Positions 24,501 through 35,710 of a stretch of 64,000 nucleotides of DNA are shown piece after piece. Positions within the stretch are counted from its first letter, which is position 1; each line of letters begins with the position of its first letter. The translations under genes were made by a program, and so were the position numbers. The notes below the pieces were generated by a model. The model did no database searches. It saw only the letters and a program-made list of their open reading frames with translations, and was not told the DNA's origin. Source of the stretch: Nemophila menziesii (lineage: Eukaryota > Streptophyta > Magnoliopsida > Boraginales > Hydrophyllaceae); contig JARWIR010000043.1 of assembly GCA_029959085.1 (NCBI GenBank), forward strand, positions 5,022,001 through 5,086,000, given 5' to 3'.

Positions 24501-25470
24501 CTAATGATATTAAAAAAAAATTAAATGATAATACCTAAATTTAATTGTGAAGACCAAATATGTGTTGAGTTTTGTAAAAATGTAACATATACATTCAAAG
24601 AAGCCTATCATAGGTTAAAAGAAGAGGAAATCAAACCATTGAGACTAGCTCAATGGCCAGGACCCTGTCTCTCAACTAGGAGGTACAGGGTACAAACTAT
24701 TGTTAAAAAATGTAAAAAAGAGGATAAGGTTCTAGAATTTATCTGCATAATTATGTCACAAATATGGAAAGACATGAATAATTTTGTCTACAACAACAAA
24801 AAATGTGAACCAATGAGTACTATCAATAAAGTTATAGAAGTTTGGAAAGAATATTATAAAATCTCTAACCCTAATGATACTAATTTTTTGGATAAAAAAA
24901 TTATTGATAATGATACTAATAATTTAGAAGAACCACTAATGGAAAAATCAAACAAAATATCAAATTCAAGGATAAATGGAAAAAACCACCACCAAATAAA
25001 TATAAAATTAGTTTTGATGCAGCTTTCTCGGATAAAGGAGCTGCAATGACTTGTTTAGTAAGAAACTCTAATGGTGAATTTGGATCAGGTAAAAGTTGGA
25101 AAATTGAAGCAGATTCGGTGTTAGAGACAGAAGCCACTGGGATTTTGAAAGCTACTGAATTGGCTTCAGAATTTCCTTTTGGGTGTGTTATCATCGATAA
25201 TGACTCTGAGACCATCATGCAACCCTAATCTTCAGGACTACACATTTCAAGCCATTTAATTAGAAATGTTTTTTGTAAAATTTATTTTTTTGCTGAATTA
25301 TCTTCCCCTTTGTTTTCACTGATTCCTAGTGGTAGAAACAGAGCAACCGACTAAGTTGCCAAACCGGTGCTTCTTAGCAAATTGTTTGGTAATTGGGATA
25401 CCTGTATCTCTTCTCAATTGGCCACTATTTTATGTGTTGATACCGAACGCTTAAGGGTGGGCTAAACTTT
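21582..25470 (+). pseudogene. LINE ORF2: endonuclease, reverse transcriptase, RNase H (broken)
   Basis: Endonuclease start MIHIAWNCQGIGNPLT with LSETKK at about 21584-21700, then GGLALFGKK, TGDFNCIR and SFSWTNKRPG/NLDRAL pieces to about 22190. Reverse transcriptase motifs follow: GPNKTPRPDG, HRPISCSNF, GENQSAFIRNRTIQEN, GIRQEDPLFPLIF and the catalytic HLLFADD box at about 23630. RNase H begins near 24990 (ISFDAAFSDKG; ETEATGILKATELA; VIIDNDSE) and ends with RNRATD. Frames shift repeatedly and stops are frequent, so no active enzyme can be made. In a live element this protein nicks DNA and copies RNA into the target site. Confidence 0.8.
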
Positions 25471-25531
25471 GTAACTTTTCCTTTTTATCTATTATATTAT
25501 GCATTTGAAAAAGAAAAAAAAATCTCACACT

Positions 25532-25862
25532 TTTTATATTTTTTTATATTCAAGTAAGTTTCTAATTTGTTTGTAAAAATAATAAATAATATGGAAGTAA
25601 GGAGTATAATGTTATATAAATTTATTATTTACAATATTACAAATTTATTATATAAATTAACTAAATTATTACGTATTTATTTATTCAAGACAATTGAATG
25701 CAGTAGGATATATAGACAAAATCAAGTGTATTACTATTACCCTTATATTTTTACAACAAATTTAGTATAGTTCCAGTTCAGAATTGAAACATAAATTGAA
25801 AATTCTGCAATCTTATTTTTGGTAAGTATAATCAGAAAAGGATGGCCCTGGTATCTGTATAA
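25532..25862. other. Spacer downstream of DLH-B
   Basis: AT-rich, no gene. It should contain the 3' UTR of DLH-B. Part of it (about 25690-25862) resembles the sequence just downstream of DLH-A and DLH-C (GAATGCAG, ATTACC, AATCAGAAAAGGATG), so it belongs to the duplicated gene unit. Confidence 0.5.
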
Positions 25863-28303
25863 TCAGTTTACGTATTTGATGAACCAGTTTATCATGTCTT
25901 CATGGGCTTCATAAGCCACTTTCACAGCCTTGGCGTCTGTAAGATTGTACCTCACCGTAAATCCATGACGAACATCAGGGTAGACTTTCACTTGGCTGGC
26001 AATCTATTACGACATATTAAATGTCATTTGACGTTTACTTGAGAATATTCATATAAATTTGAGATCGAAAAACAAAGCCCAAGTATTTAACACATGGAAC
26101 ACATAGCTAGGGATGCAAACGAACCAAACCGAGCCGAACTTTAACTTTCTTGAGTTTGTTTGCTAATATTTTAGTGAGTTTGAGCTTGGTTTGAGTTTGA
26201 AACGAAACGAGCCGAACCAAGCTTTAGCTTTCTTGAGCTTGGTTTGTTAACTAACGAGCCGAACTCAAACAAGCCCTTAGCGAACTCAAATTCGAGCCCT
26301 TGGTGAAAGTATCGGTTCATTTGTAGCCTTAGATACTAGTAGTATATTTATTAGATATAATTTTTTTTACTTATTAGATATAAAATATTTTAGTTATGAT
26401 TAATTACATAATACAAAAGTTTTACGTAGTTTTGACTTTTTTACATGTATACATATATAATTTTTAATTGAATATATCTACCAAGCCTATTAACGAGCTC
26501 TTAAAGAACCCTTACCAAACTGTTCACGAGCTTAACGAATCGAGCTTATATAGGTTTGGGTTTGTCTCGTTTAGTAAACGAGCCTAAATTTAAAGCTTGA
26601 GCTTGGCTTGTTTAACTAACGAGCCGAACTCAAACAAACCCTTAACGAACTCAAACTCGAGCCCTTGGTGAGAGTATTGGTTCATTTGCAGCCCTACACA
26701 TAGCTATTACCTTATGTTTAGATTTTAAGCTTTTCTCTAACTCTTGGAGGAGTGAAACAGGTAAGTCTGGGTCGAATTGAGCTCCCAAAATAGCTATTGG
26801 TACCTTAACCTCTGGAAATAAAAACCACTATAGATTAAGTATAAATTAGTAAAATATATGCTCTGAGACAATATGATCATACCCTTGGTATCATTTACAG
26901 TAATAAAAGAAGGATGTAACAACACAGCAGCATCAATGCTGTGAGTTTTCGCTAGTTCAGCAGCCACTTTGCCTGATCATAAATAAAATATTAGCACCTT
27001 AAGACCCCCCAAAAAAAAATTTACATTGCAGAATAACACAAGTTTAAAAATTCTTTTCAAAATATAACAAGTTATTTAAGAAAATCTCACCACCCCAGCA
27101 AAACCCTCCAAATCCAATTCCACACGCGCCTTGCTTTTTCAGAGCCTGGATAATTGGTTTCGAAGCCTTAACTGCTTCCGCCTAACAAAAGAAAATAAGA
27201 TCATAATATATCACGTTACAATTCACTAAATTTGATTGAGTAAGAAACAAACCCATGGATGTAATTGTCTCCACACAGCTATAGGCTTCTGAAGGTTTAG
27301 AGGATCATAGGGATCCCCACGGAGGTAATCAGGAACTACTACGTAGAATCCTGCTGCAGCAATTTTGTCAGCAACCATCCTTCACATAACAATTCGAATT
27401 CTCAAATTAGACCATGTAAAATATTAAGAATACAAACATCTTCATTTTTATACTTAACACTTTTACGTATGATGATATAATATTACCTCAGATTTGGTAC
27501 CGTGTAGCCTGCAAATCAAATATAATAATGAGTACTTGAATATTATTAATCAATCACGCTCGTATTTGACCAAACAAAAAACATGTTATATATGATTTCA
27601 GATAGTGCAAATTGCAAAATTGATCCTTGTGTTATAGCCGAATATAACGTGTGTTATGTACTACCGTTGCAAATCTGCCCCTCGACAGGGAGTAGGAGTG
27701 TAGGGCTAATGGTGCAATGCTTTGGTATAACACATGTTTATATTTGCATACAGGTTGAAACATAAGGGTATATTTAGTTATTCCGCATAACACATGGACT
27801 AATGGTATGTAATAATAAACTCCAAGTAATACTTTCAGATATAATTATACTGTAACATTTTTTACAAACAAACTTCTAGGCAACTAGAAATGAACGGTCT
27901 GAGATTTCCCAAATGTACAAAGGCTAATAAGTAACTGTGTACTCATTAGCTTTCGGTCATGAGCAATATATGCAGTACAGGATCCAATCAGATGGGCTGT
28001 GTCGTACTGTATTTAAAAAAAACATAGTTACTTTATCTAGACTATTTATTGTACTATTAAATGAGTGTATCGTCAAGTTATAATTGAATATATAGAAGGA
28101 TTACCATAAACATCGGAGCCAAGAATGACAGCATGCTTCGAATGAGGAGTTCCTGAGACGTAAGATATGAGACCGCCTATTTTAACAACCGAGCCCGCTT
28201 GATTGTTGCTTGGGCTCGGTGCCGGAGATATATTGCAAAGTGCTAGCTGTGAAAATGCTATAAAGATGATCACGCAACACACAAGTTTCATTATATTGCT
28301 CAT
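25863..28303 (-). CDS. DLH-B: dienelactone hydrolase family protein, 7 exons, 256 aa
   Basis: Exons (minus): 28105-28303, 27487-27508, 27253-27379, 27091-27181, 26883-26972, 26711-26811, 25863-26003; 771 bp with stop, no disruption. Predicted triad Cys144 (GFCWGG), Asp190 (GAQFDP) and His223 (VRHGF). The N-terminus MSNIMKLVCCVIIFIAFSQ is signal-peptide-like and is followed by SPAPSPS. Intron 6 (26004-26710) is enlarged by a 587-bp MITE; both splice borders are intact, so the gene can still be spliced. The enzyme probably hydrolyses a small ester or lactone in the secretory pathway or apoplast; the substrate is unknown. Start is supported by the same position in A and C. Confidence 0.88.
26109..26695. 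mobile_element. 587-bp MITE in intron 6 of DLH-B
   Basis: Ends are inverted repeats: AGGGATGCAAACGAACCAA on the left and its near complement TTGGTTCATTTGCAGCCCT on the right. ACACATAGCT flanks it directly (26099-26108 and 26696-26705). A TSD of 8-10 bp fits hAT-like or Mutator-like elements. Inside, about 75 bp (26245-26320) repeats the right end (26615-26690). Confidence 0.75.
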
Positions 28304-28357
28304 AACTTGGCTTGTCTAGCAGAGATCGATGTGAGGAGGAGGAAGAAAGTGGCGTGG

Positions 28358-28398
28358 TTTTATATAGCACAGATGAAAATAGTAAAACTGACTTTTCA
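28358..28398 (-). promoter_or_regulatory. DLH-B core promoter: TATA box and conserved block
   Basis: On the minus strand GCTATATAAA lies about 58 bp before the ATG. The block AAAATAGTAAAACTGACTTT (plus reading, 28376-28395) matches genes A and C, but the W-box core is changed from TTGAC to CTGAC here. Confidence 0.45.
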
Positions 28399-29564
28399 TT
28401 TTTTGTCCAATTTTTGACATAAATGTCACCATATATAAAGCTCGGTCCGTCATATACTACACGTTCTTTTTTTTTTAAATGGTATTAACTGTATATTACA
28501 TTATAAAAGAAAATAATATTGTAGAAAATCTCAAATTATCTAAAAAAAAATTACATCTATCTATTTAAAAATTTAACATGAACAAAACATTTATAGCCTA
28601 AAATAATAATTATAATGGAGTTCATTTTATTCTTAGGAGGTAATTAAATTATGGATACTTTTTCAAAATCAAGATTTTAGAGTCTATGAATTGTATGGAT
28701 GGTCTCAAGTTTTCATAATTTTTATGATCATGTTTAACCATAAATTAGTTGTTTGGTTAATAAGTAAAAATTATTCTGGTTAAATGATGGGCGGAATTAT
28801 AACTTAACCCATCATCCCCGATCTCCATTAAAAATTAGTTGCTCAACATCGAGAAAAAAAAAATCAACTACACCAAAAATTGTTGTAGATCAGTCACGTT
28901 GATTGCTTGCCCATCACCTATTCTAACCATACCGATCTCAAATGGTCTAATCCCACTTGACCAAGCAGTCGGGTAAATGATAAAAATTTTGAAAGATAAA
29001 TATAGAAAGCACAAATCATATCCTCTATATAAGGTTTGACTTAGAAATTATTGACCAAAAACCTAGTAAGGTTCATCACAAACTCTAGTGTGAATCATAA
29101 TCAAAAGAAATTACTCAATTAAAAATTTATATTTATAAATAAGGTAATACTTCCATCCAATATTAAATGGTCTAATATTCATATCACGGTCATTGATTAT
29201 TATAACAAAACACATGCCATTAAATTAATGGGTTAGTTACTTTTGCAAATTTAAAACATAAGATATATGTATGAATGTAATTGGTGTAGGATCATCCAAT
29301 ATTGGATAGAAGCATTTTCCTTATAAATACAAGTATATATATCACAATGTATTTCATTTTTAGTTTCAAAAATTCTAATAAACAGTTGAATTAGTTTAAT
29401 TGGGCAAAGTCTTCCTATTTTGTCAAGACTTCAAAAAAAAGATACTAAACATAGATAACTTTTTTTTAAGAATTAGTCATGATGCGTACAGGCTAGTCCA
29501 GATCCAACCACATAAAAAAATATGTAATATACATGGTATTTATATCTTTCAATCTATCAAATAG
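28399..29564. other. DLH-B upstream region; 28600-28985 is duplicated at 47283-47692
   Basis: No ORF. From about 28600 the sequence (TATAATGGAGTTCATTTT, later CATCACCTA and GACCAAG) is paralogous to 47283-47692. The far part, 28986-29564, shows no gene; near 29480-29520 CATGATGCGTACAGG and GATCCAACCACAT resemble intron 1 of the DLH genes. Confidence 0.5.
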
Positions 29565-29834
29565 CGTGATCTTATACAACACCTATGAAAATAGTAAATT
29601 GACTTTTCGTTTCTTTTCTTTTTTCAGTATTTAGCATAAATGTCACCACTTAAAGTTTGGTCGTACTACACGTTCTTCTTTCAAATGGTATTAAGTGTGC
29701 GTGACATTACAAAAGAAAACGACATGTAAGAAAATCTCTAATTTTCAATTAAATCTTATATTTATATGGTAAGAGAGAAAGCCATCTTACTATTATAATT
29801 TAAACTTAAACAAAACATTTATAGACTAATATAA
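29565..29834 (-). pseudogene. DLH promoter relic without a gene body
   Basis: The stretch aligns with the promoters of DLH-A and DLH-B: ACACCTATGAAAATAGTAAA, TTGACTTTTCGTTTC, ATAAATGTCACCA, TACTACACGTTCTT and AAATGGTATTAA in the same order. No exon 1 follows it. Its upstream part is cut at 29834 by the Mutator-like insertion and resumes at 47283. It marks a fifth DLH copy whose coding part was deleted. Confidence 0.65.
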
Positions 29835-29999
29835 GAAAAAATGTCACTTAGGGTCTTGAACACACACCCTTCTTCAAGATAGGGACCCCGCCTAAAGCTT
29901 CTTCTTACTAAAGACCTCGAAAAGTTTTTAACACATGAAACCCAAAACCCCAATTACTTTACTACCCTCTTTTGTTTTTTTATTCCTATATATACTAAA

Positions 30000-30640
30000 T
30001 TAGAGACTTTTACAATTTCATTCACGTTATTATACACTCTCTATTTTCTCTCTCTCTCTCTTCAAAAGCACCACCACCACCATAACACCGACCACCACCT
30101 CCCCTCCTCCCTCATGAACCTCCGGCGAACAGATCTGAAATCATCTTCTTCTACAGTGCTGGAGCACCACCACCATACTGCAGCAGTTTGCAGCCTCCGT
30201 TCGTGAATCTGCTGGAACACCACCACAGGAGCTCCCTTCTCGACTCGCCGGAGAAGAAGAGGACCATCACTGTTCGTGACCATCTCGGGGCTCCAACTGT
30301 TGGTGCTCGGTTTCACTGCTCGAAGAAGAAGAGGAATGGCCTCCGTTTCGCGAGCTCTGGTGATGATTTCACTGCTCGAAGAAGAAGAGGAACGCGAGTC
30401 CAGCAGCAGTGCAGTCTTCTTCGCAGTTGGTCCACCGTTCTCTTCTCCGACGAACCACCACCACAACACATCCACGAAACAAGCACCAGCGCCGAGAGAT
30501 CGAAGGAGTCATGGAGGCTGGACCGTTCTTGTTCGAAGAAGAAGGAGGATGGACCGTTCTTGTTCGAAGAAGAAGGAGGCTAGACCGTTCTTGTTCTGTT
30601 GAAGCTCGCCGGCGACGAGCAGCTGTTTTTTTTTTGTAGA
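30000..30640 (+). other. GC-rich, coding-like cargo of the Mutator-like element
   Basis: A TATA-like/CT-rich lead-in (CTCTCTCTCTC near 30050) is followed by about 540 bp of clearly higher GC than its surroundings. Both strands stay open in several frames because of GAAGAAGAAGAGG and CACCACCAC runs, so no single protein can be chosen. A 31-34-bp unit with GGACCGTTCTTGTTCGAAG is repeated three times at about 30520-30600. It could be a captured host gene start (Pack-MULE) or a low-complexity leader of the element. Confidence 0.35.
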
Positions 30641-30647
30641 AATTGTT

Positions 30648-30667
30648 GACCAGATCTAGATCTGGTC
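30648..30667. repeat. 20-bp perfect palindrome
   Basis: GACCAGATCTAGATCTGGTC equals its own reverse complement. It lies at the end of the GC-rich cargo. Confidence 0.9.
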
Positions 30668-30783
30668 AAAGGTTTTTTTTTCTTTGTGTAGTAAAACGTG
30701 TAAATGTGATTATCGTTAATAATACTCAATAATTTTATTTTTTTAGCATTTCTCAATTATACTCTTTGTGTGTTTTAATAGTA

Positions 30784-32152
30784 TGAAAGTCCTAGAGGGG
30801 GGGGGGGGTGAATAGGATTACTAATAAGATTAATGCCTAATTAAAAAATCTTTTGGATAAATATAAGTTTATGAAAGAAACTTCTAAGACAACTACTATA
30901 TCAACCACTAATGGGATCATGCATAGGATAAGCTAGTGGTTCGATATATAGGTTTTAACATGTAAAACGAGTTTCTATTTCCTTACAACTCTAGATGGCA
31001 ATTTGTTGATTAACTAGATGAATATTATTACGATATTAATACTAGCAAGTAATCAAACATATAATGTGTGGAAAGTAAATAGAGTAGGGATAGAAAGATA
31101 CACATGATTTATAGTGGTTCGGTTTCCCTACATCCACTACCTAAGGAAGCCTCCTTAGGATTTCAAGCTTTTCACTAAGCTCTCGTGTCTCTCTTAACCG
31201 GGTCGAGAACACAATAACCCTTACAACCTCTTCGATAACACGAAGGACAAACACTTGTGCTATCGCAACACAAGGACACCAAGTATACTCCCGATACTCT
31301 AACACTTGTGCTATCTCAACACAAGGATACCAAGTATGCTCCTTATACTTGAATTCTCTCTTAATCTATCTATTACAAGACCTAGACTTAAGAGGATAGA
31401 TACAAAGTGTTTAAAAGGGGTGCAAACAACTTTGCTAGATAATCTCCTAAAGAGTAGATATGACTATAAGCATGTAAACTCCTCTTGAGTAGATAATAAC
31501 TTTGAAGCTTATTTGATTAAGCTCTTGAACAAGCTTGGATAATTTACTTTGATAGCTTGTGACCTCTAACTTTGTAGGAGAAAGATATGTATGATAGTTG
31601 AAATGTTAGAGGTGAGTTTCTCCTTCAAAGAGCTCATATTTATAGCACAAGAAAGTCCCCAACGGATATAAAGTTGATGGAGAACTTTGTTCCAAACCGG
31701 GTTCCCGGTTTCCCAAATGCGGGTACCCGGTTTTCAATTGTAACGGCTATAAAACGGCTATATTAACTTGATGTTGACTTGAGCTTCACCAAACCGGGTT
31801 CCCGGTTTTCCCAAATGCGGGTACCCGGTTTCTACTGACTTGGAGATTTATGATATTTTGATTCGTTGCTCGGATGGAAAAGTTTTCTTCACGAGAGTTG
31901 TTGTAAACATCATTTTAAGAAACTTTGTTGTTGATCATGAAAGCTAATTCTCAATGTACACATAAGATAAGGTTAAAAGTAATGGTAAGAGAATTAGCTA
32001 CTAAGGATAAGATAGTTAAGCAATGATCAAAATGATGTCAATTGTGCTTTTTGATGATTTAGAGTGCAAGATAATAAAGTGAAATTAACACACTAAACAA
32101 TAGAGGATTTGTCACATTAAAACACCTAATCGATGGGGGCAATAAGCCAACA
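30784..32152 (-). repeat. 3' LTR of the iMet element
   Basis: Minus-strand ends TGTTGGC...CTTTCA (TG...CA), 1369 bp. It includes a 12-G run and two copies of a module pairing AAACCGGGTTCCCGGTTT with GCGGGTACCCGGTTT. Confidence 0.9.
31694..31830. repeat. ACCGGGTNCCCGGT palindromic modules in the LTR
   Basis: Two copies of a ~41-bp module, each with two GGGTWCCC-centred palindromes, lie about 95 bp apart. The same pair sits in the other LTR (about 46335-46470), and one inverted, variant copy lies at about 34722-34765, between the primer binding site and the ORF. Confidence 0.65.
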
Positions 32153-32167
32153 ATCTCCCCCTTTTTG
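32153..32167 (-). other. Polypurine tract of the iMet element
   Basis: Minus-strand reading CAAAAAGGGGGAGAT immediately precedes the 3' LTR, the expected place for plus-strand priming. Confidence 0.8.
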
Positions 32168-33266
32168 ATGATGACAAATCAATCACTAAAACACATATGG
32201 AGTCAAACTCCCCCTCACAAAAAGCATTAAGTCAAAGTGTATTTTTATGAAAAAGACATGCATTTGTGAGTTTTGTAAAGTGCAAGTTTTGAAAGTTTTA
32301 GTGCACATATTTCTCCCCCTTTGTCTTCATCAAAAAGACGAAATAAATGTATAAACCATAACAAGGAAGAAGAGCTAAAACTCAAGTGAATAGATCTTAC
32401 AAAAAGATGCTAAGAGTGTGCAAGAGTGTGGAGATTTAAAACAATTTTTAGAAAGAGATGCACAAAGATAGATAAATGTAAGAGCTAAGAGATAGAGACT
32501 TTTTACCAACTCCTTGATCGATAGATTTTCATTTCATATGCTTTCTAATGACACAAACGATTAGTTGCAATATATGAGATGAAAGATTAGACTAAGCATT
32601 TGAGTTTTTAAATATGATTTAACAAAAACTCCCCCTTACACAATGCATAGAGTTTGTTTCAATTTGTAAAAAGTTTTGATCTATAATTTTTCCCTAAGAA
32701 GAATATTTTGAAATTATTTTGAAAAACTTTAGGGGGTAAATTGTAATTTTTTGAAAAGCATGGGTGATAAAAATATTTTTCAAAAGTTTTAAGGACTCAA
32801 AAGCAATTTGAAACATCTTTTAGGGACCTAGATGCAATTTTCAATCATTTTGGGAACTAAGACAAATTTGAACAAACTATAGGGACCTAAATGCAATATA
32901 GGATAAGATCAAGGATAAGAGAGCAATAGTACCTATATCATCAAGGAAAATGTTAGTAATATCAAAGCATAAACTTGAAGCAACTAAACATTAAAATTCC
33001 AAAATAAAATCATAGCATACTAAAACAAATATCCAAATTTAAACACCATAGCATACTAGATCAAATATCCAAATCAAACCAAGTTAAACATAAAGCATCC
33101 TAAACCATTATCCAAATAAAACATGTAGCAACAATATCCTAGATGTCCAAAACACGGACCCATAAACAATTAAAGCATAAACACCACAAACTTAGTCCAA
33201 AACACTAAGAACACATAAAAGTCAAGTAAAATGAAGATTAAACTAAAACACCCAAACAAGAACGAT

Positions 33267-34580
33267 TTAGCGATTTTCACGAGGAGAGCGGCTCCTTGAC
33301 CTTCTTCCATTTCCAACATCATCACGAAGACATGAAACTTCATTTTTCAACCCCTCAATACGATTATTCATATTTTCAAACCATCCTTTGATTTCCGCAA
33401 AACCCTCTTTAATAACATTCAACAAAGTAGTTTCAACTTTATCAAGATCATCTTTAGTAGCAACATTTGAGGAAGAACCAATGGAAGATTTTGAACGGGA
33501 AGTGGTATAAGACGGAGGAGGATTAATAGGCATAACCTCACGGGAAGGAATGTTAAGAGATTCAATAGTGGGACCCGAGGAAGTGACATTTTGACCAACA
33601 TTTTTCAAGATAGTTTTTCGAAGATTTTCGGGAAGATGATCAAAAACATGCTTATCAATGTATTCTCCATTGTAAACGAAAATTTTCATAGTTTTCAAAA
33701 AAGGAATATCAAACCTCCAAATTGGTTTAAAATCACGAGGGTCAAGAGAGGGAGATATTTTCTTAACATTGATTAAGAGATAACTAAGAGCAATACCATA
33801 TGGTAGAGTAGAATTCGAATGGGCACGATAATCCAAGTTACGAATGAAAATTTTGCAAAAATTGATAGGCCTTTTCGAATAAAGATGAAATAGAAGGATT
33901 GCTTCATAAGGAGCAATTGTACCATCTTTCCTATCTTTTCCCAAAATACAAAACAAGATAATTTTGTGTGCCAAACGAATATCCGGAGTAAATAAACTCG
34001 ATAGCCAAGGTTGAGTATGGGTTTGAATCATTTTCGAAGACATAAAAGCCTCAACCTCGTTTTTCAAAGGAATATCAATCAACTCTTTACTTCTATTCCA
34101 ACCCGAAACAATAAAATTTTCATAACCACTATTTTGAAGTTTAAAAGCTTTTTCAATGGTTTTTGGAGTAATGGAAAGATTTTTGTTTGAAACCATTGAT
34201 TTTAAAGTGCAAGAATCACAATCTAGTGGATGGATATTTTTGTAAAAATCATTAACAAGGGATTCATAAGACTTATTTTCAAGAGATAGGAAAAAATCTA
34301 ATCCTTGGAATTGAAATAAATGGAAGAGATTAGAATTTGAGCCATTTACCAAAGAGATGGAAGCACTAAGTGAATGAGATGAAATTGATCTTCCCCAAAG
34401 GATTTTGATGTTCTTCCTCACCATTCTTTGTCTTGTGGGTTCTTCTTCAAGCTCCAAATCATCTTCTTCATCTTCATAAATTGGGTCTATCTCAATATCT
34501 TCATCTTCTTCATCAATTATTCTCTTGTTTTTGGAAGCCCTTGATGCTCTAGAAGGTTTGGATGATGAAGCCATGGCCAA
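33267..34580 (-). CDS. 437-aa ORF of the iMet element, 'putative plant transposon protein'-like
   Basis: Single intact frame of the element. Order: basic start, acidic run (residues ~20-48, many Glu/Asp), a globular region (~70-330), a coiled-coil stretch (~375-420) and an Arg/Ser tail (RRSRSRSPRENR). No CCHC zinc knuckle and no protease or polymerase motif. The globular part has the layout of the plant transposon protein family: L/W..F....Y..LV.DFY.N, then KAFKLQNSG, then RLAHKIILFCILGKDR and LFHLY.KRPINFCKIFIRNLDY. It can be aligned loosely with the ORF at 38827-40023 of the unrelated nested element. The role is unknown; a Gag-like or nucleic-acid-binding role is a guess. Intact and recently copied. 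Confidence 0.6.
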   Translation of the reverse strand: MAMASSSKPSRASRASKNKRIIDEEDEDIEIDPIYEDEEDDLELEEEPTRQRMVRKNIKILWGRSISSHSLSASISLVNGSNSNLFHLFQFQGLDFFLSLENKSYESLVNDFYKNIHPLDCDSCTLKSMVSNKNLSITPKTIEKAFKLQNSGYENFIVSGWNRSKELIDIPLKNEVEAFMSSKMIQTHTQPWLSSLFTPDIRLAHKIILFCILGKDRKDGTIAPYEAILLFHLYSKRPINFCKIFIRNLDYRAHSNSTLPYGIALSYLLINVKKISPSLDPRDFKPIWRFDIPFLKTMKIFVYNGEYIDKHVFDHLPENLRKTILKNVGQNVTSSGPTIESLNIPSREVMPINPPPSYTTSRSKSSIGSSSNVATKDDLDKVETTLLNVIKEGFAEIKGWFENMNNRIEGLKNEVSCLRDDVGNGRRSRSRSPRENR

Positions 34581-35537
34581 GGAGATGAATGTTTAATGGA
34601 GGAGTTAGGGTTTGAAGGTTTTCGTTTTTGAGAGAGAAAGAGGATGAAAAACGGTTTGAGAAATGAGGGAATAAAAGAGAGACCAAGGGTTTTGACTTAG
34701 TTCGGGTGTACACAAACTCGAAACCGGGTGCCCGCATTCACCAAAACCGGGTACCCGGTTTCCTCGACAAAGAGGGGTAAGAAAGGAAAAAGACATTTTT
34801 CAAAAACCACCCAAAACTAGTTCGAAACCTCCCCAATAGTTTAGACATGTTATAAAACTCCCAAAATAATTTTTTTTATGAAAAAATATGAAAAGGGAAA
34901 CACGAAAATAGAGAAAACGGTTTATTGCATAAAGACCCCTATATTTTCTAAAAAGTACAAAAAGACCCAAAGTGAAAACTAAGCAATTTTAAAGCATGAA
35001 AGGGTCAAGACTAGCAAGATATAGCACATAGAGGATAAAGCACATAAAACACATAGTAAACATTAAGATAAAAAAAGGAAGAAAGGAGAGAATTCACCGT
35101 ATTTTCCTTTTACGAGGTATGAACGTCCTTTTGCATATAATTCAATTTTCTTGACGCTCAACACCTTTAATGAATATTACTATGGTAACCGAGGTGGAAT
35201 GGATCCGGGAATACGATTAGTATTTTTCACGATCCATGTCGGTTTTTCATTTTGATTGAGCTTCTCATTTGTGAGTTCATTATGATCTATTTCTTCTTGA
35301 TTTGACTTACGAACTCCCGCTTCATTTAACTCCTCTTTATATGGAACGAATGGACCTTCCATAATGATTCTTCATTGATCGGGATCTTTGGCTTTGATAG
35401 ATTTCTCCATTTTTGTTCTCCAATTAAAATAGTAAGTTCCTACAAAAAGTGGAGGTCGGGTAGAAGACGACTTTTCCAAAAGATTAGATTCCAAATCGTT
35501 TACTCTACTAACGGTTAAGCTATTCACGTAGAGTTAG

Positions 35538-35549
35538 GCTCTGATACCA
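35538..35549 (-). other. Primer binding site, tRNA-iMet
   Basis: Minus-strand reading TGGTATCAGAGC, the standard 12-nt complement of plant initiator tRNA-Met, 2 nt inside the 5' LTR. Confidence 0.9.
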
Positions 35550-35551
35550 AT

Positions 35552-35710
35552 TGAAAGTCCTAGAGGGGGGGTGAATAGGATTACTAATAAGATTAATGCC
35601 TAATTAAAAAATCTTTTGGATAAATATAAGTTTATGAAAGAAACTTCTAAGACAACTACTATATCAAACACTAATGGGATCATGCATAGGATAAGCTAGT
35701 GGTTCGATAT
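35552..35710 (-). repeat. 5' LTR of the iMet element, inner part
   Basis: First 159 bp (plus order) of the right LTR, matching 30784 onwards apart from the shorter G-run and one base. It ends in GATAT (35706-35710), the target of the nested Athila-like element. Confidence 0.9.

Larger units (their letters stand above)
20650..25521 (+). mobile_element. L1-type LINE with 10-bp TSD, inactive
   Basis: ATCTCACACT flanks the element (20640-20649 and 25522-25531). It ends in an A-rich tail (25506-25521). It holds a proline-rich 5' frame, endonuclease, reverse transcriptase and RNase H in order, all broken by stops and frameshifts. No ORF1 zinc knuckle is seen, so the element is either 5'-truncated within ORF1 or of a short-ORF1 type. 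It lies between the older LINE and DLH-B. Confidence 0.75.

Noticed and set aside
30062..30639. Several overlapping ORFs on both strands (up to 137 codons)
   Set aside because: Open because of GAAGAAGAAG/CACCAC runs; no frame is preferred, so no protein is called.
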